64,000 nt of DNA from Globisporangium splendens. Its lineage: Eukaryota > Oomycota > Peronosporomycetes > Pythiales > Pythiaceae. The DNA lies in contig VFIW01000050.1 of assembly GCA_006386115.1 (NCBI GenBank), positions 508,563 to 572,562 on the forward strand. Direction: 5' to 3'. The notes below the pieces were generated by a model that saw only the letters and a program-made list of their open reading frames with translations, was not told the DNA's origin and did no database searches. Within the stretch, counting starts at the first letter, position 1. The number at the start of each line of letters is the position of its first letter. The position numbers and the translations under genes were made by a program. Below are positions 18,593 to 29,522 of this stretch, one piece after another.

Positions 18593-21500
18593 TCTTTAAT
18601 TCTTTTATAAGGTGAGGTATATTTAGGTTCATCTTCGTGACCTACAATATCCATTCTCCTACCTAATCTTCATTGCGAAATTCATCTAGGAGTGTAAATG
18701 TGTCTATAGCGCGGATTGCAATAGATCACTTCTGAATGCTAAATAATCTTTGACCAGGATGGCATGTTCTCTTGGTCCTATGTGAGGCTGCCTTGTGTTG
18801 TCCAATGACCTTGGGTCTTCCGAACTTCGCATAAGCCAATGCATGACGTCGTTGTCAAGATCCTGGGTGAGATTGTTGAAAGCAGCTCTTTGAGTTGGGA
18901 AGTGGACCTGCGTTGAGGTTCTGGTGTCCATGGCTAGGTTGGCGGCTGAGTCCGCCATCTTGTTGAAGGCACGGTAGTGATGGTACCATCCTCGGATGTC
19001 GATGCAATCCGCGAGTCGTCGACTTGTCTGGTATAAACGTGCCAATCGGTGCTGTCGAGGGGACCGATGCATTCGCTGTTGGGAGATAATGAGTGCACTG
19101 TCTCCAATCACGTACAACGGTTCGAAGTGACTGCGTTGGGCTTCTCGGAGTCCGTGTATGAGACCCCAGTACTCGGCAAAGTTGTTGGTCGTGTCCTTCC
19201 TGCTATACGCCATGCTCGCGGCCCAAATTAAACTGGCTGTGTGCGAGTCCTTATGGACACGCACGATAATGGATCCAGTCCCTCCTGGTCCTGGATTGCC
19301 GCGTGATCCACCATCGAAAAACAACAGGTAAACGCCGCGAGTATCACTTGGAGTCAAGGGGATGGCGTCGGTTTGGCTGAGAAAGCAGTCGACATATGCT
19401 TTGAGAACTGCTGCAACCGTGTGACCGTCAGAGTCTCCAGCTTGCGCTTCAGCGAGTCGTGTGAGGTTTCGCATTCCTGCCTCTAATCTGGTCATCATGA
19501 TCGCCATCTCAGCAGTCGATTCGATTGGATCCGAATCCATGCGTCGCAGATGCGCACACCAAATGGCATGTATGAGCGACGCGCTCATATATCGCCACAG
19601 CATGTGTGCGACGGGATAGAGATGATCTTGGAGATGTTCATTGGAGAACTTGTGTCCGATAATGTGTCTCTTGATCGTGGTCCATGCATGCCTTGGAGTA
19701 TCTGGTAGATCCAGACTGAAGATCCAGATTGCGGGGTCGTGACCAGGAGTGATTCCGATCTTCGCCCATAGCGCATAAAAGTAGTTCCACACCAGTTTGG
19801 CTTTCGGACACTCCCAGAGTAGATGTTGAACAGAAGATTGGACAACTTGGGAACATTCGGGATTCGAGCAGGATAGATCAGCTTTCTCATAGTTCCACAT
19901 GGAGAGTCGGTTGGCTTTCAGCCGGAGAAGAGTCTGGGCTGTATAAACTGTAATCCCTGGGATGTTGTGTAATTCGCTCCATTGGATTAATTGCAGTCCT
20001 GGCCACAGAGATCCTGCTGTATGGACAGCTTTGTTGACTGCTGCATCTCGAGTATCTTTGCCAATTTGTGTCCTCGTTGCTGCAACTTGTTGCCGATAGA
20101 AAGATCTGGTCGTATTGTATCGTCCGTTGCCACCCCATAGTTGCACGATTCTTGTGAAACGTGGATGTGCATGGAACGAGACCTTCTGCCCGTTCAAGTC
20201 TCTTGTTGCCATGACGTCACAGTCCAATGCGGAGTGAACTGTATGCGTAGCTTTGACTAGGGTCGTGTCGACGTGGGTCAGAGTTGCTTCACTGGTGTGC
20301 AGATGCCATTCGTGGTTATAATGACGTTGCCCGTTGTACAGCCGAAGCACATTTGCTTGCTGTGGTCGATACAGGAGCTGTGGGAAGTTGGATACCAACG
20401 TAGCACATAACCGCTCGAGCGCTCGAATAGACGGCCGGGAGAATCCGGAGATTCCACATGTTGGGATGAAGTTAAGCACTCCTGGTCTTATCCACTCCCA
20501 TCGAAGTATGTCACCCAGTTGTGCTGTTCCAACTGATAATGATGTGTGAGCAAGCTTGTAAGGGGAGCCGTTGGAATCAAGAAGCCACCCATCTGCAGTC
20601 GAGGTCATGTATGGCAGCCATTCTGCACAGAATGTCCCGCGTAGCTTTCGTCCTTCAGCGATGATACCTGGAAGCCTGTCAGACATTTTAGAGCTGAGGT
20701 CGATCTGGAACACATCGCCATCCCATTGAGTCTGCACAATTGTCGACTTGAAGTGCTCGTAACACCAACGTACATTATCACGTTCTCTGGGCTCATAGGG
20801 TCGAGAATGGAGCGACGCACATAATGCTGCGCCAGTTGTCCACATGTTATCACGAAGCTGGGGTGGCCGCCTTGGAATTGCATCGAGCGGCGTGATGTAC
20901 GTCGAAGAAGCCCTTGTGTTGTGCAGCAAGATTTCCCCGATGACCTGATCGATGTGAGAGGTTGTGATTGCCCATTTGGAGACTGCTGTGGCACTCATCG
21001 TCATCAGCTCAGTTCTGATGTTGGGTACTGACAAGCCTCCATTCATTTTTTTGAGTTCAGCTTGTTCTTCCTTCATCCACGGTTTCGCAGGCTTACCACT
21101 CCTTGAGCCCCAGACAAATTGTTTCACTAGGTCGTGTAGCTGATTGACAATAGCCGTAGAGGGCCAGGAGTGCCTGGCCACGTAAAGCACTTTGGGTATG
21201 ATGACGGCACTGGCAATTGCTGCGCGTTGGGCGACAGAGTGAGTTTTGAGACGCGCAAGTCGAAGTCTGACACGTAAGGCTTGGATGCACTTGGACCAGT
21301 TACTTGCATTCGAAGGCGTTTGTCCGACTTGGATGCCGAGGTAGCGGCAATGTTCCTCACGTTGTAGCACATGAATGTCACTGACTGACTCTTCGGTGGA
21401 GCTATATTCCTTGTTCAGCGGTAATACTGCAGATTTGTGCCGATTGACTCGAAGCCCAGAAGCTGCTCCATATTTGTCCAGGATTGCAAACACGGCACTA

Positions 21501-22619
21501 ATATCCTTGGGATCGCTAAGATAAATGGTCGTGTCGTCTGCGTATCCTCCAAGTCTGACCTCAGTTGCGCATCCTGCTGCCTGGAGTTCAACGCCGTGTA
21601 TTTCGTCACTCTCTTCGATTTTCCGATAAAGAACCTCTAACGCCAAGATGAAGAGAAGAGGGGCCAGCGGACATCCTTGACGAATTCCGGATGTTACGTT
21701 GTACTTTCTCGACAGGAAACCGTTGACAATGAACTTGTAAGTGGTTTGAGAGTGTAACACCTTCACTAAGCGTACGAACTTCAATGGGAACCCAAGATGC
21801 TGGAGCGCTTGTGCCAGAAAGCTGCGATCGATTGAATCATAGGCTTTAGCAAAATCAAGGAGCAACGCGATCGCTCTGGACATGGCGGGGTCGCTCGTGG
21901 CCCGCTGTTGTGCAGCCAATAGCACATCGATCGTAGTCGGGATTGTTCGCCCTGGAACGAAACCAGCTTGCATGTGATGGATAAGCCAAGGGAGCACAGT
22001 TCGTAATCTGGTTGCAAATATCCGTGTGAATATTTTGTAATCAGAGTTGAGGAGTGCGATTGGCCTGTAGTCCAGCGGCGACGCAGCAGAGACGGACTTT
22101 TTATGCAGTGAATATGGGCTTCACTGAACGAACTTGGTAGAACGCATTCGGGTATCCACAAGTTGAAAAGTCGCTCGAATAGACCGGTAATCTCGTCACA
22201 ATGGTCTCTGTACCAGTCATTGCCGAGTTCGTCAGGACCGTGAGCTTTGCCTCTCTTGCATTTCTTCACAGCCTGTTTAATTTCACTCGAATCGATCGGT
22301 TTGAGCAGGAAGCCTAATCTGTCCGACGGAGGAATAGCTGTTCCTGGATCAAGGATTTGATCGATGTCAGTTTGCAGAGTGGGCGCCTGTTGCATGATTG
22401 ATTTCCATCCTTCTCCCATGTCGTCAGCAAGTTCTCGTGAACGCATGGGTCCGCAAGTCGCTGTGCCACCGAGTGTGAAGATAGTGTTATCTAGGAACTT
22501 GGTCGAGATACGCTTGTAGAAGGATTTGCTCGTTTTTCGTTCATGATGCATGTGCTCCCGAAAAATGCGGTCCCGTTTTGAAGCCTGCCACTTAGATTTG
22601 CATTCTGCAATGGCACGAC
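18593..22619 (-). mobile_element. Non-LTR retrotransposon (LINE), 5'-truncated, copy 1
   Basis: A 4.0-kb insertion bounded by a 14-bp direct repeat. On the minus strand it runs from a point in the linker before the reverse transcriptase to a 3' tail ending in an A-rich segment (TTATAAAAGAATTAAAG). The endonuclease part seen in copy 2 is absent, so it is 5'-truncated, as is common for LINEs. It is highly similar over its whole length to copy 2 at 34212-38897. Confidence 0.88.
18704..22619 (-). pseudogene. LINE ORF2 (reverse transcriptase and RNase H), frameshifted
   Basis: Two frames cover the coding region. 22619 to about 22100 encodes the pre-RT linker (AIAECKSKWQASKRDRIF, then KAHGPDELGNDWYRDH of the RT N terminus). 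The rest, to 18704, encodes RT with the catalytic YADDTTIYL and FAKAYDSIDRSF, a CCHC-like zinc region near CSNPECSQVVQ, and a complete RNase H (FFDGGSRGNPGPGG, AEYWGLIHGL, YVIGDSALI). The break is a one-base shift at the T run 22098-22102 (an A run on the coding strand). Copy 2 keeps the frame across this point, though with a stop codon. The 1097-codon downstream frame is otherwise uninterrupted, so the element is fairly young. 5' truncation means it is non-autonomous. Confidence 0.88.
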
Positions 22620-22633
22620 GAATGGTTGATCTT
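22620..22633. repeat. Target-site duplication, right copy (LINE copy 1)
   Basis: Second copy of GAATGGTTGATCTT, directly adjoining the truncated 5' end of the LINE. Confidence 0.85.
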
Positions 22634-23412
22634 CTCGCCAGCATGGCAATGAACTCCAAGAATGCGAAGATACTCACAGACGAATCGCGGAGAAATGATC
22701 AAGTTCTTCTGTCCCAAGTCGCAGCTCTGATCGACAATGATATCGGTGCCACACCGTCAAAAGTTAGAAACACCTCACTCTCGGCAGCATCAATGAGACT
22801 CGGGAATTCTTCAACTGTATGCAGATCAGAATTACCTTCTCTCTCTTGACACAATGGCGTGCGTCGCGAAAAAGGTTTCTGCAGATGAGGAGCGGAACGA
22901 ATAAACACACCAGCGTGCACGCACCTTCTCCCTCCCATTCCCCACTTCCTGGCTGCTTCTCTTGAAGCAGAAGCTCCCCTCATTCTACTTTTTTTTTTTT
23001 TTTCCATGGAGATCGGAGCAAACAACGATCCACGTTGCACTTGTGCTCCTTGTTTCTAAACTTCCAACGTCATCTAAATCTTATCGGCTCTTTAGATTTG
23101 TACGATAATGTATGAAGGAACAACTGTAAGACAGTCTGAAGTGAGATCATTGAAAAAGGTGATTCTGATTCCTCCAACAATACAAGTCCTCTTAAAAGCG
23201 ATAATTGTCACCTGTGCCGTAGAAGGTGCACTCTGTTGATTGACGAGCTGACATCAGCACATCCATGACAGTTGGATACACACCACAAGGGACTTTTCCT
23301 TCAGATACATGAAATGCACCTCAAGGGACCGCGAGCCTCCCTCCAAGCATTTCGCCATTGCTTTGACCACACACACAAGCGAAAAAGCACACTCGCGCAA
23401 AGATCAACTACC
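22634..23412. other. Intergenic region between LINE copy 1 and the hydrolase
   Basis: This 779-bp stretch holds a long T run at about 22987-23004 and no recognised gene. A minus-strand open frame (22699-23040) has no known motif. The T run could be the tail of a retroposed sequence on the minus strand, but nothing upstream of it identifies a source. Confidence 0.45.
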
Positions 23413-24420
23413 ATGGTGGCCATCTCAACGGCGTCGAGGCTCGAGCGCCACATGAACTCCAAGTACGCTGCCAAGCACGCGTATCACGACGATCGCATCC
23501 AGAAGGCGGCGCTCCCAGGAAGAAACATCACGTTGGCGTACGTGATGCACGAGTCCGAGGCTCCGGTAACGGACAATAAGGGTGAGGAAGAAGAGACCTG
23601 CGTGGTGATGATCATGGGATACTCGTATCGCAAAGAGGAATGGGCACCTACCGTCGACGCGCTCCTGACCAAATGGGAGGAATCAAACGCCAAGTCCAAG
23701 TTGAAGCTGCTCACGTTCGACAACCGCGGATGCGGCGATAGCGATGCGCCGTGGGGGCGATACACGACCCAGCTGCTCGCTGCCGACACCTTGGCGTTAA
23801 TGGACCACGTCGGCTGGAAGGATGCGCATATCGTGGGGACCAGTATGGGTGGTATGATCTCCCAGGAGCTCGTGCTTCGTAGCCCTGAACGCGTGCAGTC
23901 ACTCTCACTCGTTGTGTCTTCCCGGGGTCGATTCTGTCCCGAGTACTCGGCCTTGGGTGAGATCATTCGCACCACGTTCTCAACGGACCCCGACGTGCTC
24001 GCGAGCAAAGTCACGTCGTTCTTGTACCCGGCGGCGTTCTTAGACACACTAATCGGCGACAACTCGGGCAGAACCAACCGAAGTGTCGTGAATAAGTACC
24101 ATCGAACGGGGTCGGCGCTTCGTGGGCCACCGTCGCTTTCGGGTTCACTGGGTCAAACCCCAGCGCTGATCTTCCACTATGTCGATGACGACCGGCTTTG
24201 TCAGATCCGAGATCACGGATACCCGATCCTGCTCGTCGGCGCCGAGGAAGACATTGCGATCACGCATTCTCATTTCCTCCACTTTAAGAAGATTCTGACA
24301 GGCGACCATGTTCACTCGGTGGTCTACTCTGACGCGGGTCATGCCGTGTTCCTGCAGTACATCGACGAAGTCGCTGACGATATCCTCGGGATCATCCGTC
24401 GTGCCAAAAGCACTGTTTAA
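23413..24420 (+). CDS. Alpha/beta-hydrolase fold protein
   Basis: Single-exon 335-aa protein starting at MVAISTASRLERHM; the upstream open frame lacks motifs. It shows the standard fold elements: VVMIMGYSYRKEEW after strand 3 (oxyanion region), TFDNRGCGDSD (101 onward), the nucleophile elbow GTSMGG with S144, a likely acid D280 in VGAEEDI, and H310 in SDAGHAVF. The order and spacing fit the hydrolase superfamily (esterases, epoxide hydrolases, acyl-transfer enzymes). The substrate cannot be read from the sequence. There is no signal peptide, so it is probably cytosolic. The gene stands alone, between a LINE and a PDR transporter. Confidence 0.85.
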   Translation: MVAISTASRLERHMNSKYAAKHAYHDDRIQKAALPGRNITLAYVMHESEAPVTDNKGEEEETCVVMIMGYSYRKEEWAPTVDALLTKWEESNAKSKLKLLTFDNRGCGDSDAPWGRYTTQLLAADTLALMDHVGWKDAHIVGTSMGGMISQELVLRSPERVQSLSLVVSSRGRFCPEYSALGEIIRTTFSTDPDVLASKVTSFLYPAAFLDTLIGDNSGRTNRSVVNKYHRTGSALRGPPSLSGSLGQTPALIFHYVDDDRLCQIRDHGYPILLVGAEEDIAITHSHFLHFKKILTGDHVHSVVYSDAGHAVFLQYIDEVADDILGIIRRAKSTV

Positions 24421-25382
24421 AGGAAAAACGAAGTCGAAGTAGGGTGGCAATCGATACGGTGTCAAACACAGCTCATATGCAAAATCCGATTTGAGAAGTA
24501 AAATCGTCATTATTATGATATGGCTGGCACTCAGAGAAAACGATTATGGCGTGTGCAAACATGTATCGGTTCACTTTGGACTTGAATGAGGCCGACTGAC
24601 TCGACTTTTCTTTATCCTGACGAAACCCACAACCAGGGATGTGATGTCTCGTTTGCTGTCGGAGCGAGGATCTGCTTCACCAGATTAAAGTTTCGCGCGC
24701 CACGCTCGTTGCGATGCACTTCCATGGCAGCGTACTGACTTTCGTTACATGTTTAAACCACTAGTCCTAACTTTAGCTCATTATAGGACACTTGGGTGAC
24801 AGATGATCTAGGACGCTTCCTATCTCTTGGTATCCGAAGTGTACAGTGCTTTACGTTGACGACTTTCTCAGCACCGCGGTTGATTGTGATGCTCTTCACA
24901 AATGGGTGCTCGCTTGATATTGGGTCCCTGTGCTGCTGGTGCCACTGTCTGCTGCTGACTGGATGGTAGTACACGTGCACGAATGGAATGGATCGTATGG
25001 CTTGATTGACACTTTGCCGGTGTAATTGTTGCTGCCTGATGTGGACGCACAATGAGACACGAACAAACATCACTCACGTCATATTAATCTCTTGAGTGTT
25101 AACGGAGTAATCTCGCCACAACGGGCTAGGTCAAGTTTTCGCCCTGAACCTCCGTATGTCGGTGCGAAATCGTGGACCTTACGATAACGCGATGATGATG
25201 ATACTGCACCTCGGTGTAGTGATGCTGTTTGGCCACCAGTACGCGTTCAAAGAAGGACCAGCACTTCTGCTGGTTGATCGAATTGCTGCGTCTTCAGACT
25301 CGCACTTGTCAATTTCATCGGGAGGGTGAAGATCCAAAGCTACAGCGAAGTGAGTCCCTATTGGCAGCAAGTGGCAATCACC
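24421..25382. other. Intergenic region upstream of the PDR transporter
   Basis: This 962-bp region has no convincing ORF. It presumably carries the 3' UTR of the hydrolase and the promoter of the transporter. No repeats were recognised. Confidence 0.5.
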
Positions 25383-28300
25383 ATGAGTCTGGAACCAAGC
25401 CAGCAAGACAACAGCAATGAGAAGGTTGTGAGCCTCGAGTCCGGTGCGACGCTCATGGCGCACGGACCCCACGTGCTCCATGAGTACGTCTCGACGAAGC
25501 TCGAAGCCGCGCTCGGTCGTGCACTCCCGCAGATGGAAGTGCGCTTTTCGAATCTCAACATCTCGGCCAACATCACCGTTGTCGATGAGGATTCGACTAA
25601 GACGGAATTACCGACACTGATCAATGCTGTCAAGAAGATGTTTGTGTCGTCTAAGAAGCACGAGACGCGCAAGGAGATCCTGAAGAACGTGAGCGGTTCG
25701 TTCAAGCCTGGCACGATTACCTTGTTACTGGGTCAACCAAGTTCGGGCAAGTCGTCGCTGATGAAGATTTTGAGCGGGCGGTTCCCAGTGGAGAAGAACA
25801 TCACCGTCGAAGGTGATATCACGTACAATGGTGTCGCACAAAACGACGTCAAGAAGACGCTGCCTCAGTTCGCAGCATACGTCAACCAACGCGACATGCA
25901 CTACCCGCTGCTCACGGTCCGAGAGACTCTCGAGTTTGCACATACGTTCAGTGGTGGCGAACTCACTCGACGTGGCCAAGAGCTCTTGTCCAAGGGTACT
26001 CCTGAGGAAAACACGGCGGCATTGGAAGCTGCGAATGCCATGTTCAAGCATTACCCCGACGTGATCATCCAGCAACTCGGTCTCCAGAACTGTCAAGACA
26101 CGATCGTCGGCGATGCGATGACCCGAGGTGTGTCTGGTGGCGAGCGGAAGCGTGTGACAACGGGCGAGATGGAATTTGGTATGAAGTACGTCACGCTCAT
26201 GGATGAGATCAGTACGGGTCTCGACAGTGCGGCGACCTACGATATCGTCAACACCCAGCGCAGTATCGCCAAGAAGTTCCGCAAAACGGTGGTGATCGCG
26301 CTGCTGCAGCCATCGCCAGAGGTCTTTTCGCTATTTGATGACGTGATGATCATGAACGAAGGAGAAGTGATGTACCATGGTCCACGTGAGCAAGTAGTGG
26401 AATACTTTGAAGGTCTGGGTTTCGTTTGCCCACCTGAACGGGACATTGCCGATTACCTCCTCGATCTAGGCACAAAGCAGCAGTACAAGTACGAAGTCGA
26501 AAGCCCAAACAAGCCCGGCAAACACCCTCGCTATGCGAGCGAGTTTGCTGAGATTTTTCGCGGCTCGGCTATTCACGCTCAGACGCTTAGTGAGCTCGAT
26601 GCTCCACACAACCCCGAGCTCCTCGCCAATGTCGCAGCGCACATGAAGCCAATGCCAGAGTTCCACCAGTCGTTCTGGGAAAACACGGCGACGCTGTTCA
26701 GACGTCAATTGATGGTGCAATTCCGCAACACGCCGTTCGTGATGGGTCGCTTCATTATGATTATCATCATGGGTCTCGTAAACGCGTCCAACTTTTACCA
26801 GTTTGATCCAACGCAAGTCCAAGTCGTGCTGGGTATCATCTTTTCAACGGTCTTGTTCTTGTCCCTCGGTCAGCAATCCCAGATCCCAACATTTATTGCG
26901 GCCCGTGATATCTTCTACAAGCAGCGTCGAGCCAACTTTTTCCGAACGTCGGCGTATGTGCTTGCAAACTCCGTGGCTCAGATTCCGATGGCGATAGGCG
27001 AGACCCTCGTGTTCGGCTCGCTGGTTTACTGGATGTGTGGCTTTACGACCCAAGCTGTGGAATTCATCATTTTTGAAGTGATTCTGATGCTCACGAATCT
27101 GGCGTTTGGCATGTGGTTTTTCTTTCTCGCATCGGTATGTGCCGATAGCAATATTGCCTCGCCTTTGTCGATGGTGTCGGTTCTGGTCTACATCATCTTT
27201 GCCGGGTTCATCGTGACGAAGAGTCAAATTCCGGACTACTTCATCTGGCTGTACTGGATCAACCCAGTGAGTTGGAGTCTCCGTGCTCTAGCTGTAAACC
27301 AGTACCGCTCCGATACTTTCAATGTTTGCGTGTACGAGGGTATGGATTACTGCAGCAATTCCAATGGTCAGAAAATGGGGGAATACTACTTGGATCTGTT
27401 TGGTGTCCCAAACGAGAAGCACTGGGTTTCTTACGCGGTGATCGTGTTGGTGGCGCTGTACGTGATGTTCACGATCTTGTCTTGGTTGGCTCTTGAGTAC
27501 AAGCGCTACGAAGCTCCAGAAAACGTCACGGTCGGCAAGAAGCAGGAAGACGAAGATGTGTATGTGCTGGCATCCACTCCCAAGGTCCTTGGCACTCCTG
27601 ACTCGAGATCGTCAGCGGGAGACATTGTCGTGGAAGTAAATACAGGCGGACTGAACTTTACCCCTGTGACGCTCGCGTTCAAGGATTTATGGTACACGGT
27701 GCCATTGCCAAGCAACCCGAAGCACGAGACGATCGATTTGCTCAAGGGAATTAGCGGCTACGCTCTCCCAGGTACGATGACTGCGCTGATGGGCTCATCT
27801 GGAGCTGGCAAGACGACGTTGATGGATGTAATTGCTGGACGCAAGACGGGTGGCAAGATTCAAGGTCAAATCTTGCTGAACGGCTACGAAGCGAATGACT
27901 TGGCGATTCGTCGCTCGACAGGGTACTGCGAGCAAATGGACATTCACTCGGAAGCTTCGACTATCCGTGAGGCCTTGACATTCAGCGCGTTCCTGCGTCA
28001 GGACAGCAGCGTGCCAGCCAGCAAGAAGTTCGACTCGGTAAACGAGTGTCTCGACTTGTTGGACATGCACGACATTGCAGATCAGATCATTCGCGGTAGC
28101 TCGGTGGAACAGATGAAGCGTTTGACTATCGGCGTAGAACTTGCTGCTCAACCAAGTGTGCTTTTCTTGGACGAGCCAACGAGTGGTTTGGATGCTCGCT
28201 CGGCCAAGTTGATTATGGATGGCGTCCGCAAGGTGGCGGACACGGGTCGCACGATTGTGTGCACGATCCATCAGCCTTCGTCGGAAGTGTTTTTCTTGTT

Positions 28301-29522
28301 CGACAGTTTGCTGCTGTTGAAACGCGGCGGCGAGACTGTGTTTTTCGGTGACCTTGGCAAGAAGTGCCGCAAGCTGGTCAAGTACTTCGAGGCGATCCCG
28401 GGCGTCGTTCCTCTTCGTCCTGGTTACAACCCTGCGACGTGGATGTTGGAGTGTATTGGCGCCGGTGTCGGTAACGTGTCCGCTGATGCCACCGACTTTG
28501 TTCAGGCGTTCAACGACAGTGAGAACAAACGGATTTTGGATGCCACGATGGCGAAACCAGGCGTTTGCACACCAGTACCGGGCACACAAGAGCTTGTGTT
28601 TACGCAAAAGCGTGCTGCGAGTAATTCTGTGCAGATGAAATATGTGGTTGGTCGTTTCTTGGACATGTACTGGCGCACGCCGTCGTACAACTTGACTCGC
28701 TTCACGATCTCCGTTTCGTTGGCGCTGCTTTTCGGCTTGATCTTCGTGGATGCTGAGTACACTTCCTATCAGGGACTCAACTCGGGCATTGGGCTGATAT
28801 TCATGGCGATGACGTTCAGCAGTTTTGTGTCGTTCAGCGGAGCTTTGCCCATCGCATCGGCAGAACGCGCCTCGTTTTACCGTGAACGCGCTTCGCAAAC
28901 GTACAACGCGTTTTGGTACTTTATGGGTTCGACCGTTGCTGAGCTCCCGTATGTGTTTTTCACGAGTCTGCTCTTCACAGTGATCTTCTTCCCAATGGTC
29001 GGCTTCACCGGCTTTGGCACTGGTGTGCTCTTCTGGCTCAACCTGTCGCTGATCACGTTGATCATGACATACTTTGGCCAGCTACTCGCGTACGCGCTGC
29101 CAAGTGAAGAAGTCGCGGCGATTATCGGAGTGCTCATCAACTCGATTTTGTTCTTGTTCATCGGCTTCAACCCACCGGCGAGCGCCATTCCAACTGGGTA
29201 CAAATGGTTGTACACGATCACGCCGCAGCGATTCCCTGTGTCGATCGCCGTGGCCCTCGTGTTTGGTGATTGCGACGAATTGCCGACATACAATGAGACT
29301 CTTGGTCAGTACGAGAACGTTGGCTCGCAACTCGGCTGTCAGCCACTGGCGAACGCGCCTGTGAGCATCGGCCACACCACGGTGAAGCAGTTCACGGAAG
29401 ACACGTTCAAAATGAAGCATGACAACATCCTGCCGTTCTTCTTCATCACGATCGCGTACGTTGTCGGGCTGCGTATCCTCGGTGCACTCGCGCTTCGCTA
29501 CATCAATCACCAAAAGAGGTAA
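25383..29522 (+). CDS. ABCG/PDR-type full-length ABC transporter
   Basis: Single exon, 1379 aa from the first ATG (MSLEPSQQDNSNEK). The order is NBD1-TMD1-NBD2-TMD2, diagnostic of the pleiotropic drug resistance class. NBD1: Walker A GQPSSGKSS (117-125), signature VSGGERKR (250 onward), Walker B VTLMDEIS. NBD2: Walker A GSSGAGKT (804-811) and Walker B VLFLDEPTSGLD. Its signature is degenerate (SVEQMKRLTIGVEL), as in other asymmetrical PDR pumps, so one ATP site is probably non-canonical. Each TMD shows about six hydrophobic spans, for example IMIIIMGLVNASNFYQF. The length fits oomycete PDR proteins. Plasma-membrane export of xenobiotics or lipids is the family role; the substrate is unknown. 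Confidence 0.95.
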   Translation: MSLEPSQQDNSNEKVVSLESGATLMAHGPHVLHEYVSTKLEAALGRALPQMEVRFSNLNISANITVVDEDSTKTELPTLINAVKKMFVSSKKHETRKEILKNVSGSFKPGTITLLLGQPSSGKSSLMKILSGRFPVEKNITVEGDITYNGVAQNDVKKTLPQFAAYVNQRDMHYPLLTVRETLEFAHTFSGGELTRRGQELLSKGTPEENTAALEAANAMFKHYPDVIIQQLGLQNCQDTIVGDAMTRGVSGGERKRVTTGEMEFGMKYVTLMDEISTGLDSAATYDIVNTQRSIAKKFRKTVVIALLQPSPEVFSLFDDVMIMNEGEVMYHGPREQVVEYFEGLGFVCPPERDIADYLLDLGTKQQYKYEVESPNKPGKHPRYASEFAEIFRGSAIHAQTLSELDAPHNPELLANVAAHMKPMPEFHQSFWENTATLFRRQLMVQFRNTPFVMGRFIMIIIMGLVNASNFYQFDPTQVQVVLGIIFSTVLFLSLGQQSQIPTFIAARDIFYKQRRANFFRTSAYVLANSVAQIPMAIGETLVFGSLVYWMCGFTTQAVEFIIFEVILMLTNLAFGMWFFFLASVCADSNIASPLSMVSVLVYIIFAGFIVTKSQIPDYFIWLYWINPVSWSLRALAVNQYRSDTFNVCVYEGMDYCSNSNGQKMGEYYLDLFGVPNEKHWVSYAVIVLVALYVMFTILSWLALEYKRYEAPENVTVGKKQEDEDVYVLASTPKVLGTPDSRSSAGDIVVEVNTGGLNFTPVTLAFKDLWYTVPLPSNPKHETIDLLKGISGYALPGTMTALMGSSGAGKTTLMDVIAGRKTGGKIQGQILLNGYEANDLAIRRSTGYCEQMDIHSEASTIREALTFSAFLRQDSSVPASKKFDSVNECLDLLDMHDIADQIIRGSSVEQMKRLTIGVELAAQPSVLFLDEPTSGLDARSAKLIMDGVRKVADTGRTIVCTIHQPSSEVFFLFDSLLLLKRGGETVFFGDLGKKCRKLVKYFEAIPGVVPLRPGYNPATWMLECIGAGVGNVSADATDFVQAFNDSENKRILDATMAKPGVCTPVPGTQELVFTQKRAASNSVQMKYVVGRFLDMYWRTPSYNLTRFTISVSLALLFGLIFVDAEYTSYQGLNSGIGLIFMAMTFSSFVSFSGALPIASAERASFYRERASQTYNAFWYFMGSTVAELPYVFFTSLLFTVIFFPMVGFTGFGTGVLFWLNLSLITLIMTYFGQLLAYALPSEEVAAIIGVLINSILFLFIGFNPPASAIPTGYKWLYTITPQRFPVSIAVALVFGDCDELPTYNETLGQYENVGSQLGCQPLANAPVSIGHTTVKQFTEDTFKMKHDNILPFFFITIAYVVGLRILGALALRYINHQKR

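Noticed and set aside
22987..23004. T18 run as evidence for a processed pseudogene
   Set aside because: No upstream similarity to any gene and no target-site duplication was found.
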